Positions 1 through 8,259 are shown, counted from the first letter of the stretch. The stretch: 10,851 nucleotides of DNA from Bryobacterales bacterium (GCA_003132865.1 PKYZ01000817.1:27492-38342), one strand, 5' to 3'. Notes: generated from the sequence alone by a model not told the origin. Translations and numbers: made by a program.

Positions 1-1
1 G

Positions 2-3000
2 GGCGGGCTCTCCAACACCATTGCGGGACGAATCTCGAACTACTTCGATCTGAACGGCGGCGGCTACACGGTGGATGGGGCGTGCGCGTCGTCACTGCTA
101 GCCGTGACCACCGCGTGTTCTGCGCTGGCGGCTGGCGATGTCCAAGTGGCCCTGGCTGGCGGGGTGGATCTGAGCATCGATCCGTTCGAATTGGTTGGAT
201 TCGCCAAAAGCCGCGCGCTGGCTGGTGGCGAGATGCGAGTTTTCGATGCGCGGTCCGATGGCTTCTGGCCGGGAGAGGGCTGCGGCTTCGTGGTCCTGAT
301 GCGGCACGCCGACGCGCAGGCGAGGCATCTCCGGACTTATGCCGTCATCCGCGGCTGGGGCGTCTCTTCGGATGGCAGCGGAGGAATCAGCCGTCCGGAA
401 CCCGAGGGCCAGTTGCTGGCCATTCGCCGCGCTTACTGCCGTGCGGGTTTGGCGCCGTCCACCGCGGCTTACGTCGAAGGGCATGGCACGGGAACCAGTG
501 TGGGCGATACCACGGAGTTGCAGGCACTCTCGCGCGCCAGGCGCGAGGCCGATCCCACCGCGCCGCCCGCGGCTCTCGGTTCGATCAAGGCAAACATCGG
601 CCACACCAAAGCGGCGGCCGGCGTCGCGGGCCTGATCAAGGCGGCGATGGCTGTGCATAGCCAGATCCTGCCGCCGGCGACGGGCTGCGATGTGCCGCAC
701 GCTGAGTTGACGGGTGACTCGCCCGCGTTGCGCGTTCTACGAAGCGGCGAGGCTTGGCCGGCCAACCTGCCGTTGCGCGCGTCCGCCAGCGCCATGGGAT
801 TTGGCGGCATCAACACGCATATCGTATTGGAAGGCACCGCGTCCGAACGGCGGTGGGGACTGTCGGCTCGCGACCGGGCATTGCTGTCTTCCGCGCAAGA
901 CGCCGAGTTGTTCCTCTTTACCTCGCTGGATGAAATTTCGGGCCTGGCGGGGATCGCCGCCGGGCTTTCGCGAGCCGAGCTGACCGATGCCGCTGCTGCA
1001 CTGGCCGCCGCCGGGCAAGGGCCTCTTCGCGCGGCCGTGATTGCATCCACACCGGAGGAACTCGCGGAAAGATTGGCGATCCTCGAATCGCGCTTGCAAG
1101 CGGGCGAGACCAGCGTGAGTCTGCACGACAGCGTCTTCGTGGGAAGGCCAGCTTCCCCGCCGCGCATCGGCTTCCTGTTCCCGGGCCAAGGCTCCTTGAA
1201 GCCGCGGGCTTCAGTGCAACCGGCCATCGTGAAAGCCTCTGTTGACGCTCTGCGCGAACTACGCCGCCTCTCGCTCACCGCTTCGGTCGCCATAGGTCAT
1301 AGCCTGGGTGAGTTGACCGCGCTTTATTGGGCCGGCGCACTGGATGAAACGGCGGTCGTCGGAATCGCCACCGCACGGGACCGGATCATGGCCGGCCTCG
1401 GCGGCCCGCCGGGCGCTATGGCGGGCATTGCGCTTCCCGCGGAGGAACTACCACCATTACTCGCAGGAGAAACGGTGGTCATAGCTGCATTGAATGCTCC
1501 ACGCCAGACCGTCGTCTCCGGTGAAGCTGCGGCAATCGAGCGCGTAATTGCCCGCGCCCGCTCGCGGGGAATCGTAGCCGTGGCGTTGCCGGTCTGCCAC
1601 GCGTTCCACTCACGCTTGATGGAGCCTGCCGCCGATCCGCTGGCCGAATACCTCGCCGCTGTGGATTTCCGGCCGCTGGAGCGCACGGTGGTCTCCACCA
1701 TCACCGGCGCGCCCCTTGCGCCGGATGCGGACCTGCGGGATCTGCTGCGTCGGCAGGTAACGTCGCCGGTGCGCTTCGCCGAGGCCATCGCGGCGGCGCG
1801 CGATAGCGTGGACCTGTGGATCGAGGTAGGTCCGGGCGCTGTCCTCAGCGGCATGGTTGGGGAGCGCGCGATTCCGATCGACGCTGGCGGCCGCTCAGTA
1901 AAGGGACTACTCAGCGCGTTCGCGGCAGCTTTCGTTCTTGGCGCGCCAGTCGATTGCGAGGCCCTTTTCGCAGAACGCCTGACGCGTCCGTTTGCGGGTC
2001 TGCCGAAGTTCTTTAGCAGCCCCTGTGAACTCGCCCCAACGCACTCGCCCGCCGAACCGCGGGCGGCAGCGGCCGTTTTGCCCGAGCAAATGCCGCGGCT
2101 CGATCTTGTCCGCCTGCTCGTCGCGGAGCGCACGGAACTTCCGCTGTTAGCAATCCAACCCGGCCAGCGGCTGCTGAGCGATCTGCATTTGAACTCGATC
2201 ACGGTCGCACAAATCGTGGCCGAAGCCGCCAGGCGGTGCGGTCTGCCGCCGCCGGTGTCCGCTCTGCGATTCGCCGACGGCACGGTGGAGGAAGTCGCCC
2301 GCATGTTGGAGACCGCACCCGCCACGGTTGCAGTTGAACGCACGCCGGCGGGTGTGGATTCGTGGGTACGTACGTTCACCGTGGAACTACGCCCCGCACC
2401 GCTGTCTAGAGTTGCTGAGCCGCGACCGTCAGGGAGCGGTCCCGGCTGGCAATCTTTCATTCCCCCTGGCCATCCACTAACCTCCGCCCTGCCCGATCTC
2501 CTGCCTCGCCTGCCGCCCACCGGAGGAGTCCTGCTCTGCCTCCCGCCCGGCCCGGACGAGAGCCACGTCTCTCTGATGCTCGATGCGACGCGCGCCGCTC
2601 TCGCTTGCAAGCCTCCTGCCCAGTTCCTGCTGGTGCAGCAAAGCGGAGGTGCCGCGGCTCTCGCGCGCACGCTTCACCTGGAGGCGGCTGGGTTGACCAC
2701 CTGCGTCGTGGATGTGCCTTTCGATCACGCGTGCGCGCTTGAATGGATCGCCGCCGAAGCGCACGCCGCCGCGGGCTACAGCGAGGCGCACTACGACGCC
2801 GACGGCCGCCGGTACGAACCGGTGCTGCGCCTGCTGGCACCGGCTGACGAAGAGCCCAAGGGATTGGGATCGTCCGACGTCCTGCTGGTGACCGGCGGCG
2901 GCAAAGGCATCGCCGCCGAGTGCGCCATGGCGCTGGCGCGCGATACCGGCGTGAAGCTGGCACTGCTCGGGCGATCCGATCCCTCCACCGATATCGCGCT

Positions 3001-5014
3001 GGCGGCGAATCTGGAGCGCATGCGAGCCTCCGGCGCGCACATCCGCTATGTCGCCGCCAACGTTACGGATGCCGCCGCCGTCGTGGCTGCGTTTCGCGAA
3101 ATCGAGGGATCTCTCGGTCCTGTGACCGCTATCCTCCACGGCGCCGGAATCAACGCGCCGTGTCTGCTGGCTAGGCTCGACGTACCGTCCTTCCAGGCCA
3201 CGCTCGCGCCCAAACTGCAAGGCCTCCGCAATCTGTTGAACGCCGCCGATCCCGAGCGGCTGCGCCTGCTGATCGCCTTTGGCTCCATCATCGCCCGCAC
3301 GGGCCTGGAGGGCGAGGCCCACTACGCCGTGGCCAACGAATGGCTGGCGCGTTCGGTCGATCACTGGCGCACGGATCAACCGCATTGTCACTGCCTGACG
3401 ATTGATTGGTCGGTGTGGTCGGGCCTCGGCATGGGCCAGCGGCTTGGCAAAGTCGAGGAGTTGACGCAGCGCGGCATCACCCCCATCACTCCCGAGGAGG
3501 GCGTGCGCATCTTCAGAGCTCTGGTATCAAGCGAATCGCGCAACTCATCGATTGTAGTGACGGGCCGCTACGGCGATCCCCCCACTCTCCGGCGCGAACG
3601 TCCGGAGTTGCCGTTTGCACGATTTTTGGAACGCCCGCGCGTCTACTATCCCGCCGTGGAGTTGATCGCCGACGCCGATCTCTCCACCCAGTCCGATCCG
3701 TACCTGAACGACCACGTCTTCCAGGGCACGCCGCTGCTGCCTGCGGCCATGGGGCTGGAGGCCATGGCCCAGGTCGCCACCGTGCTGTGCGGCGCGAGTC
3801 AGCCTCCCATTTTCGAGGACGTGCGATTCTCGCGGCCTGTACATATTCCGGATGGTGCATCGGTGACCGTGCGCCTCGCTGCACTGGTGCGCTCGCCCGG
3901 CGTCGTGGAAGTCGTGTTGCGGACGAGCGAGACGGCTTTTCAGGTCGATCACTTCCGAGCCGTCTGCCGCTTTGGAACTACCGGCCTACCCAGTGCGACC
4001 CACCCCATATCCTACGAAACCCTTCCGATCGACCCCGGCCGCGACCTATACGGCTCGATTCTCTTCCAGTCCGGGCGCTTCCGCCGGCTGCGCGCATATC
4101 ACCGTTTGCGCGCCACCGAGTGCATCGCCGAGATCGCGCCCGGCGGCGCCGGCGACTGGTTCGCGCGTTATCTCCCCGCTATACTCGCGCTCGGGGATCC
4201 GGGCGCGCGCGATGCCGTGATCCATTCCGTGCAAGCTTGCATCCCGCACGCCACGGTGCTGCCCATCGGAGTCGAAAGAATAATCGTCGCCACGGCGGAC
4301 GAACCCGGCCCGGGCTACGTGCATGCCCACGAGCGCAGTTCCGATGGCGGTCTTCTGGTCTACGATCTGGACGTGACAGATGCAGGCGGCGCGCTGATCG
4401 AGCGATGGGAAGGACTCCAATTGCAAGTGGTAAGCACCACTGCCCGCACGCGCCCGTGGGTGGCGCCGTTGCTGGGTCCTTATCTGGAGCGCAAGGTTCG
4501 CGAGATGGCGCCGGGCACCCAGATCTCCATCGCGATGGGGCAGAACGGCTCCTCCCGCCAGGCCATCGAGCAGGCTCTGGGCTTCCAGACCGTTGTGAGC
4601 AAGCGGCCCGACGGCAAACCTGAAGTCAACGGGCATCGGGTATCCGCGTCTTACGCTGGCGACGTAGTGGGGGCGGTTGCGGGCGCAACTGCGGCGGGCT
4701 GTGACTTGGAAACGGTCGTGGCCCGCTCACCCGCGGTGTGGCGCGACCTGCTGGGACCCGAGCGCTTCGCCTTGGCCGAACTGATCGCGCGCGAAAGCGA
4801 AGACGACGCTAGCGTGGCCGCCACCCGCGTCTGGTGCGCGATGGAGTGTCTGAAGAAATCAGGCGCCCTGCATGACCGGCCTCTGGTATTCTCGGGCGCC
4901 CGTCCGGATGGCTGGATCGAATTGGGCGCCGGGCAATCGAGAATCCTCACGTATAGGGCTTCCTTGCAAAACGTGGAAGGTCCGCTGGCCTTCGCGGTTA
5001 TGATCGAAGAGTGA
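2..5014 (+). CDS. pksE: Enediyne polyketide synthase PksE (KS-AT-ACP-KR-DH-PPTase), 5'-truncated
   Basis: Iterative type I synthase that builds the linear polyene precursor of an enediyne warhead from malonyl units. The frame is open from base 2, so the N-terminus, probably 180 or so residues, lies outside the window; the GTG at 71 is internal. Residues are numbered from base 2. KS (1-278): Cys28 in DGACASS, His161 in EGHGTGT, His201 in NIGHTK, the full triad. AT (390-620): GQGS, nucleophile Ser434 in GHSLGE, His536 in HAFHS, the malonyl-type signature. ACP (693-771): Ser732 in DLHLNSI, typical of PksE. KR: structural part about 780-955, then TGGGKGI at 964 and Ser1095/Tyr1108/Asn1112. DH (from 1213): His1238 in NDHVF. 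Phosphopantetheinyl transferase (about 1490-1670): GCDLE (Asp1568, Glu1570) and Trp1611...ECLKK, which should load the ACP in cis. Oddities: only 36 residues separate GQGS from Ser434, where ATs usually have 70-80, and Tyr1551 stands where PksE normally has His. The domain order is diagnostic; 9- or 10-membered product cannot be told. Confidence 0.95.
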   Translation, partial: GGLSNTIAGRISNYFDLNGGGYTVDGACASSLLAVTTACSALAAGDVQVALAGGVDLSIDPFELVGFAKSRALAGGEMRVFDARSDGFWPGEGCGFVVLMRHADAQARHLRTYAVIRGWGVSSDGSGGISRPEPEGQLLAIRRAYCRAGLAPSTAAYVEGHGTGTSVGDTTELQALSRARREADPTAPPAALGSIKANIGHTKAAAGVAGLIKAAMAVHSQILPPATGCDVPHAELTGDSPALRVLRSGEAWPANLPLRASASAMGFGGINTHIVLEGTASERRWGLSARDRALLSSAQDAELFLFTSLDEISGLAGIAAGLSRAELTDAAAALAAAGQGPLRAAVIASTPEELAERLAILESRLQAGETSVSLHDSVFVGRPASPPRIGFLFPGQGSLKPRASVQPAIVKASVDALRELRRLSLTASVAIGHSLGELTALYWAGALDETAVVGIATARDRIMAGLGGPPGAMAGIALPAEELPPLLAGETVVIAALNAPRQTVVSGEAAAIERVIARARSRGIVAVALPVCHAFHSRLMEPAADPLAEYLAAVDFRPLERTVVSTITGAPLAPDADLRDLLRRQVTSPVRFAEAIAAARDSVDLWIEVGPGAVLSGMVGERAIPIDAGGRSVKGLLSAFAAAFVLGAPVDCEALFAERLTRPFAGLPKFFSSPCELAPTHSPAEPRAAAAVLPEQMPRLDLVRLLVAERTELPLLAIQPGQRLLSDLHLNSITVAQIVAEAARRCGLPPPVSALRFADGTVEEVARMLETAPATVAVERTPAGVDSWVRTFTVELRPAPLSRVAEPRPSGSGPGWQSFIPPGHPLTSALPDLLPRLPPTGGVLLCLPPGPDESHVSLMLDATRAALACKPPAQFLLVQQSGGAAALARTLHLEAAGLTTCVVDVPFDHACALEWIAAEAHAAAGYSEAHYDADGRRYEPVLRLLAPADEEPKGLGSSDVLLVTGGGKGIAAECAMALARDTGVKLALLGRSDPSTDIALAANLERMRASGAHIRYVAANVTDAAAVVAAFREIEGSLGPVTAILHGAGINAPCLLARLDVPSFQATLAPKLQGLRNLLNAADPERLRLLIAFGSIIARTGLEGEAHYAVANEWLARSVDHWRTDQPHCHCLTIDWSVWSGLGMGQRLGKVEELTQRGITPITPEEGVRIFRALVSSESRNSSIVVTGRYGDPPTLRRERPELPFARFLERPRVYYPAVELIADADLSTQSDPYLNDHVFQGTPLLPAAMGLEAMAQVATVLCGASQPPIFEDVRFSRPVHIPDGASVTVRLAALVRSPGVVEVVLRTSETAFQVDHFRAVCRFGTTGLPSATHPISYETLPIDPGRDLYGSILFQSGRFRRLRAYHRLRATECIAEIAPGGAGDWFARYLPAILALGDPGARDAVIHSVQACIPHATVLPIGVERIIVATADEPGPGYVHAHERSSDGGLLVYDLDVTDAGGALIERWEGLQLQVVSTTARTRPWVAPLLGPYLERKVREMAPGTQISIAMGQNGSSRQAIEQALGFQTVVSKRPDGKPEVNGHRVSASYAGDVVGAVAGATAAGCDLETVVARSPAVWRDLLGPERFALAELIARESEDDASVAATRVWCAMECLKKSGALHDRPLVFSGARPDGWIELGAGQSRILTYRASLQNVEGPLAFAVMIEE

Positions 5015-5424
5015 TGCGCGCTTATGAGTACCGGCACGTGGTCGGCTTCGAGGATACTAACTTGGTCGGCAACGTCTACTATGTGAATCACCTGCGCTGG
5101 CAGGGACGTTGCCGCGAAATGTTCCTGCGCGAACATGTGCCACAGCTACTGTCCGAGTTGGAAGCGGACTTGGCTCTGGTAACGCTATTCTGCTCCTGTG
5201 AATACCTGGAAGAGATCGTAGCCTTCGATGAAATCCTGGTGCGGATGACTCTGGGATCGCTCACCCAGAGCCGCATGACTCTGCAATTCGAGTATTGGCG
5301 CGGCGGCCAAATGGTCGCGCGCGGCGAACAGCAGGTCGCGTGCATGCGGCGGCAACAGGGAAAACTGCTGCCCGCGCCCGTGCCCGAAGTGCTGCGGGAG
5401 GCGTTGCGGGCCTTCGTAGAGTAG
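5014..5424 (+). CDS. Enediyne-type hot-dog thioesterase (SgcE10/CalE7/DynE7-like)
   Basis: Predicted 136-residue cytoplasmic thioesterase that hydrolyses the polyene off the PksE carrier domain. It is a single hot-dog domain of the usual family length. The diagnostic segment is residues 12-35: FEDTNLVGNVYYVN followed by HLRWQGRCRE. Asn16 sits where 4-hydroxybenzoyl-CoA thioesterases carry the catalytic Asp. The enediyne members are known to lack that acid and to rely on Asn, Tyr and Arg in this region, all present here (Asn16, Tyr22/Tyr23, Arg32/Arg34). The ATG at 5014 shares a base with the synthase stop (TGATG), which implies translational coupling. A GTG three bases upstream is a possible alternative start, and the only Shine-Dalgarno-like stretch (gaagag, 5006-5011) is very close. 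No other biosynthetic gene follows before convergent genes begin. Confidence 0.93.
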   Translation: MRAYEYRHVVGFEDTNLVGNVYYVNHLRWQGRCREMFLREHVPQLLSELEADLALVTLFCSCEYLEEIVAFDEILVRMTLGSLTQSRMTLQFEYWRGGQMVARGEQQVACMRRQQGKLLPAPVPEVLREALRAFVE

Positions 5425-5470
5425 CGATAGCGGGCCGTAGAGGTTCTGCTCTCCTCTGCCAGAGGCGGGT

Positions 5471-5494
5471 AGGGCCGCGGGCCTTTAATTAATT
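5471..5494 (+). terminator. Weak candidate terminator after the pksE-thioesterase pair
   Basis: A 6-bp stem (AGGGCC/GGCCTT, one G-T pair, GCG loop) at 5471-5485 runs into TAATTAATT. It lies 46 bases after the thioesterase stop, where a + strand operon facing a - strand gene should end. Just upstream is a second small hairpin, CCTCT-GCC-AGAGG (5453-5465). The T tract is interrupted, so termination efficiency is doubtful. Confidence 0.35.
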
Positions 5495-5527
5495 CGTCTT
5501 ATCGGAAGTCTGAAAGTTCAGAGGATG

Positions 5528-5566
5528 GATGGCCGCCGGTGATTTTTCTGATGAAAGCGGTCCATC
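5528..5566. repeat. Imperfect inverted repeat in convergent intergenic region
   Basis: GATGGCCGC (5528-5536) pairs with GCGGTCCATC (5557-5566), leaving one bulged base, across a 20-base loop. It lies between the convergent thioesterase and membrane-protein genes and could help end the - strand transcript, but there is no clear T tract on that side. A short palindrome (TCTGAA-AG-TTCAGA, 5509-5522) lies next to it. Confidence 0.3.
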
Positions 5567-5621
5567 GTCGAGCGTATCCTCCTTGGGGTACTACGCCAAC
5601 TTGCCATACAAGATTCCTCTC

Positions 5622-7208
5622 TTATCGGATTAACATTGGGGAGCCAGGGTTAGGGGCCTTCCCGTACACCAGCCAGCCCGGCAGCTCGGGGTCGTTCAAC
5701 TCATAACTATATTCCGGCAGATACTTCATCAAATCGTACCCGAACACCTGGCGGCCTCCATCCTGGGAAAACGCAATGACTCGTGGGTCTCGGGGAATAT
5801 AGGCCCGGAAGTCCGCCATACTCACCGGCTCTCCAGCCATTAACCGGTCGGCTATACCGAAGCCATAATGCCGGAACTGGTGTTCGGCATAAAAGTGGGC
5901 CAGCGGAAACCACGGAAAGTATGCTTCACCCGGATGCCGGTTCAGGTAGTTGAAGGCGACCTCCTGGGGGGCCTGGGGCAAGCGTTTGGCGCTGGCACGG
6001 ATATCGAAGGCCAGAGGAGCTTCGGATAGGGCCAGCGGAAGCATGGTGGCCACCAATACCGAGACCGCCAGACGGCGTGCGGAGCCGCTTTGGGCGCCGC
6101 GCGAAACATCCGCCAGCATCACCGTCAGTCCGCAAGTTAGAAAGAACAACGCGAAACTCAGGCTATTGAGATCGCCGCCGGTTTTGGCGCGGCCGGCGAT
6201 CGAGAAGGGCAGCAGGGCGGCTCCCACCAGCAGAAGTGGTACCGAGCGGTTGGCCGCCAGGGCGCGCAGCATCGATCCGCGGAGTCCCGGTCCACGGAGC
6301 CGGCCGCTGGTCCAGAGATACACCACGCATGCCAGCAAAAGGGCCGGCACCGGCATGGACAGCCGAATGAAACTCCGCATCGCCTGGATCGCACTCACGA
6401 TGCGCGACCGGTCATTCCACGGATGATGCGCGGGTAGCCAGATCAGACAGTGATAGAGCCGTTCGGGGCCTTCCGCAAACAGCGCGGCGGCACTTGCCAG
6501 ACCGCCCGCCGCAACCAGCCAGAACAGATAGCGCACGGCCCGGGCGCGCCCTTCGGACGCCCACAAATAGACCATCAGCACGATCGGAACTGGCAGAAAC
6601 GTCTGCTTGCAGAAAATGGAAAGAACCGCGCACAAAGCGGAGACCGGCAGGGCCGCGCGCCATTTCTCCGGCCCGCCGGAGTATAGCGCGGCGCATGCCA
6701 GCGCGCTGAAGGCCAGGCCGGGACCATCGGCGTGAATATTGAAGCACGAATACTTGAGCGGCTCGAGATAACACATCAGAAAACCCGCGGTCAGGAAAGC
6801 CAGTCCGTCGACAGGGCCTCGCGCGGTTTTGAATGGCGCGAAGTGCAGGAACGCCGAAGCCGAAAAGCAGAGAAGCGCGGTGAGGGCCGCCCCCGCCAGA
6901 ACCGCACTGTTCGGCGAAGGAAACAGCGTGGCGGGCAGATACACAATGGCCACCATCGGCCCATACAGGGTGCTGTAGAGTGGTCCCCCAGGAGGCAACA
7001 GAACGTAGTAATTCACGCCTCTTGCGAGAGCGAACGACGCCATAAGCCGGGAGCCATTAACGTTCCAGAAAGGCGTCTCCAACAGCCGGTGACAGACTGT
7101 GCAGAAGAGCACGAGCGCCGCGCAGGCCAAGCCAATCTTATGTGCCGTCCGCTGCGATCCCGAACGGTGTGGCAGGGTGGCGGCGAATGGAATGGGATCG
7201 TTTGGCAT
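5622..7208 (-). CDS. Polytopic membrane protein, GT-C glycosyltransferase-like
   Basis: A 528-residue integral membrane protein with roughly ten to twelve hydrophobic segments between residues 25 and 400, then a mostly soluble C-terminal tail of about 110 residues rich in aromatic residues. Several local features recall GT-C (family 39-like) glycosyltransferases and their many uncharacterised relatives: an early loop with GPLYSTLYGP before a membrane segment, HADGPGLAFS, and CKQTFLP at the start of a helix. I do not see a convincing acidic catalytic motif in the first extracytoplasmic loop; ETPFWN is the nearest. Sugar transfer from a polyprenyl donor is therefore only a possibility. The start at 7208 lacks a strong Shine-Dalgarno, so an internal start is possible. 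The gene is convergent with the thioesterase and separated from it by about 200 bases. Nothing ties it to enediyne synthesis. Confidence 0.8.
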   Translation of the reverse strand: MPNDPIPFAATLPHRSGSQRTAHKIGLACAALVLFCTVCHRLLETPFWNVNGSRLMASFALARGVNYYVLLPPGGPLYSTLYGPMVAIVYLPATLFPSPNSAVLAGAALTALLCFSASAFLHFAPFKTARGPVDGLAFLTAGFLMCYLEPLKYSCFNIHADGPGLAFSALACAALYSGGPEKWRAALPVSALCAVLSIFCKQTFLPVPIVLMVYLWASEGRARAVRYLFWLVAAGGLASAAALFAEGPERLYHCLIWLPAHHPWNDRSRIVSAIQAMRSFIRLSMPVPALLLACVVYLWTSGRLRGPGLRGSMLRALAANRSVPLLLVGAALLPFSIAGRAKTGGDLNSLSFALFFLTCGLTVMLADVSRGAQSGSARRLAVSVLVATMLPLALSEAPLAFDIRASAKRLPQAPQEVAFNYLNRHPGEAYFPWFPLAHFYAEHQFRHYGFGIADRLMAGEPVSMADFRAYIPRDPRVIAFSQDGGRQVFGYDLMKYLPEYSYELNDPELPGWLVYGKAPNPGSPMLIR

Positions 7209-7248
7209 CCGGTAACTGGAACCTGTGTGGGCTCGATGGAGCGCGCCG

Positions 7249-7272
7249 GGCGGTCCGGACGATCCGGACGCC
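7249..7272. repeat. Strong GC hairpin between membrane gene and WD40 remnant
   Basis: GGCGGTCCGGA (7249-7259) and TCCGGACGCC (7263-7272) form a 10-bp stem with one bulged G and a CGA loop. It sits downstream of the toxin-antitoxin and WD40-tail stretch on the - strand and 41 bases upstream of the membrane-protein start. No T tract follows on either strand, so it is not a standard terminator. Attenuation or RNA end protection is conceivable. Confidence 0.45.
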
Positions 7273-7283
7273 GGTGTCGGCCG

Positions 7284-7492
7284 TTAGTTAGCCATGGTAC
7301 GACACGCGGGCCGCGACTGCAAGGGCTTGGTGAGCTCCTCGATCGTGAGATTGCGCGTGACGCGCGAGCAGGCATCGTCGATCAGGTCCGCCGGGCGAAG
7401 GGCGTGACGGGTGATGCGAACTTCTCCCGAAAGGCGAGGCCGTGGCTGCTCGCCGTCAGGAGAACGGCCAAGTGCTTGTCAAGCCGAAACAT
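7284..7492 (-). pseudogene. Decayed C-terminal fragment of a WD40-repeat protein
   Basis: On the - strand an ATG at 7492 (overlapping the toxin stop as TAATG) opens a frame with KHLAVLLTASSHGLAF, which looks like a WD40 blade of the type 'D..LLTASSDGLA..W'. About 60 bases later the homology-like signal moves to another frame: GEVRITRHALRPADLIDDAC, then SRVTRNLTIEE, ending at TAA 7284-7286. The phrase LRPxDLIxxACSRVTRNLTxEE is the sort of tail I associate with large WD40/kinase-linked proteins of Solibacter-type bacteria. The first frame itself runs only to 7382 and ends FARRT. So this is probably the frameshifted 3' stub of a once much longer gene, with its upstream part replaced by the toxin-antitoxin pair. 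No function is expected. Family assignment rests on a short stretch. Confidence 0.5.
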
Positions 7493-7914
7493 TATGCTTT
7501 CTCCGTCCCCGGCGCCAGTAGCTTCAGCAGTTGCCGGGCGTTGGCGATCTTCGTTTTCTTGTGGGGCTTTTTGAAGTGCTTGGTGTTTTCGGTGACTATG
7601 TAGTCGGCGCCGCCAGCTTCCGCACACTCGTAGACGCGGTTATCATCGTCGTGACCGGAGATTTCCAGCCGATGCCGCGGCCGGACTCTGACGCTGGCAG
7701 CTTCTGGCAGGCCCCGAAGCTTGGTGATCCGGTTCGCATCAAGGTGCTGGAGGTGGCGATAGGAGAATACGCGGTGGTATTCGTCTATCGGCACATCGGA
7801 AACGCACGGCATAATTTGATCGGCCGCGATCAAATCGAAAAGCTGGGCGTTGGGGCCTTGCGCGCTGATGACTGCGGAGACGAGAACGCTGGTGTCCAAC
7901 ACGACCCGGATCAT
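7492..7914 (-). CDS. PIN-domain toxin, VapC-like (COG1569/PIN_3 type)
   Basis: A 140-residue single PIN domain, a Mg2+-dependent ribonuclease fold used as the toxin of type II toxin-antitoxin systems. Asp7 lies in the N-terminal strand (VVLDTSV), Glu45 in DEYHRVF, and an acidic cluster DDDN at 89-92 precedes the CAEAGGADYIVT strand. The segment IVTENTKHF near residue 106 matches the 'VTGNxKHFP' signature of the COG1569/PIN_3 branch, where Asn replaces the last acidic residue seen in other PIN proteins. The length is normal and the active-site residues are present, so it is probably intact. The start overlaps the antitoxin stop by ATGA, indicating coupled translation from one transcript. The RNA target cannot be read from sequence. 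Confidence 0.88.
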   Translation of the reverse strand: MIRVVLDTSVLVSAVISAQGPNAQLFDLIAADQIMPCVSDVPIDEYHRVFSYRHLQHLDANRITKLRGLPEAASVRVRPRHRLEISGHDDDNRVYECAEAGGADYIVTENTKHFKKPHKKTKIANARQLLKLLAPGTEKA

Positions 7915-8249
7915 TTGGCGCGCGGTTTGGTGGTCTTGTGGGCTCGCCTGGCAGCGGCGACGGTGGCGTTAATCTCGCGCATGGACAGCTTGTCCAGGCC
8001 TTTGGCTTTGGCTTCCCGGCGCAACTCGGCCACGGTGGCGGCCAACTCCCGAAGCACCTGTTTGCGGGTCTTCCGAGGGTTGGTGACAATGGCTCGATCG
8101 ATGGAAACCTGCGGGGTAACTAAGAACTGGCCGCCGTTGACCACCGCGACTTTCATCAGGGTGCCTTCAACCACGCCCGCCTCTTCCCGCAGGCTCCGGG
8201 GGATGACCATTTGGCCTTTCCTTTGCAGTTTGACTAAAGCGGCGGACAT
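7911..8249 (-). CDS. AbrB/SpoVT-type antitoxin, VapB-like
   Basis: A 112-residue protein with an N-terminal swapped-hairpin AbrB domain (residues about 5-50: KLQRKGQMVIPRSLREEAGV, then GTLMKVAVVNGGQFLVTP). The C-terminal half is basic and helical and should wrap and block the PIN toxin. In such systems the dimer also binds its own promoter, giving autorepression. The ATG at 8249 is supported by GGAAGG (complement of 8260-8265) ten bases upstream. The gene overlaps the toxin by four bases, ATGA, the usual antitoxin-first order. It is longer than the common 70-90 residue antitoxins because of the Lys/Arg-rich tail (KTTKPRAK). Confidence 0.87.
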   Translation of the reverse strand: MSAALVKLQRKGQMVIPRSLREEAGVVEGTLMKVAVVNGGQFLVTPQVSIDRAIVTNPRKTRKQVLRELAATVAELRREAKAKGLDKLSMREINATVAAARRAHKTTKPRAK

Positions 8250-8259
8250 AAGAACAAAG

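Noticed and set aside
71..85. GTG at 71 as the start of the polyketide synthase
   Set aside because: The same frame is open to base 2 and encodes conserved KS sequence (NTIAGRISNYFDLNG) before it; the gene simply begins outside the window.
1324..3391. Long open frames on the - strand opposite the synthase
   Set aside because: They are Arg/Ser/Pro-rich translations typical of GC-rich antisense frames, with no domain, while the + strand has continuous catalytic motifs.
7209..7283. tRNA or small RNA gene near the 7249-7272 hairpin
   Set aside because: Only one strong stem is present; no cloverleaf arms, TPsiC-like loop or promoter could be drawn.
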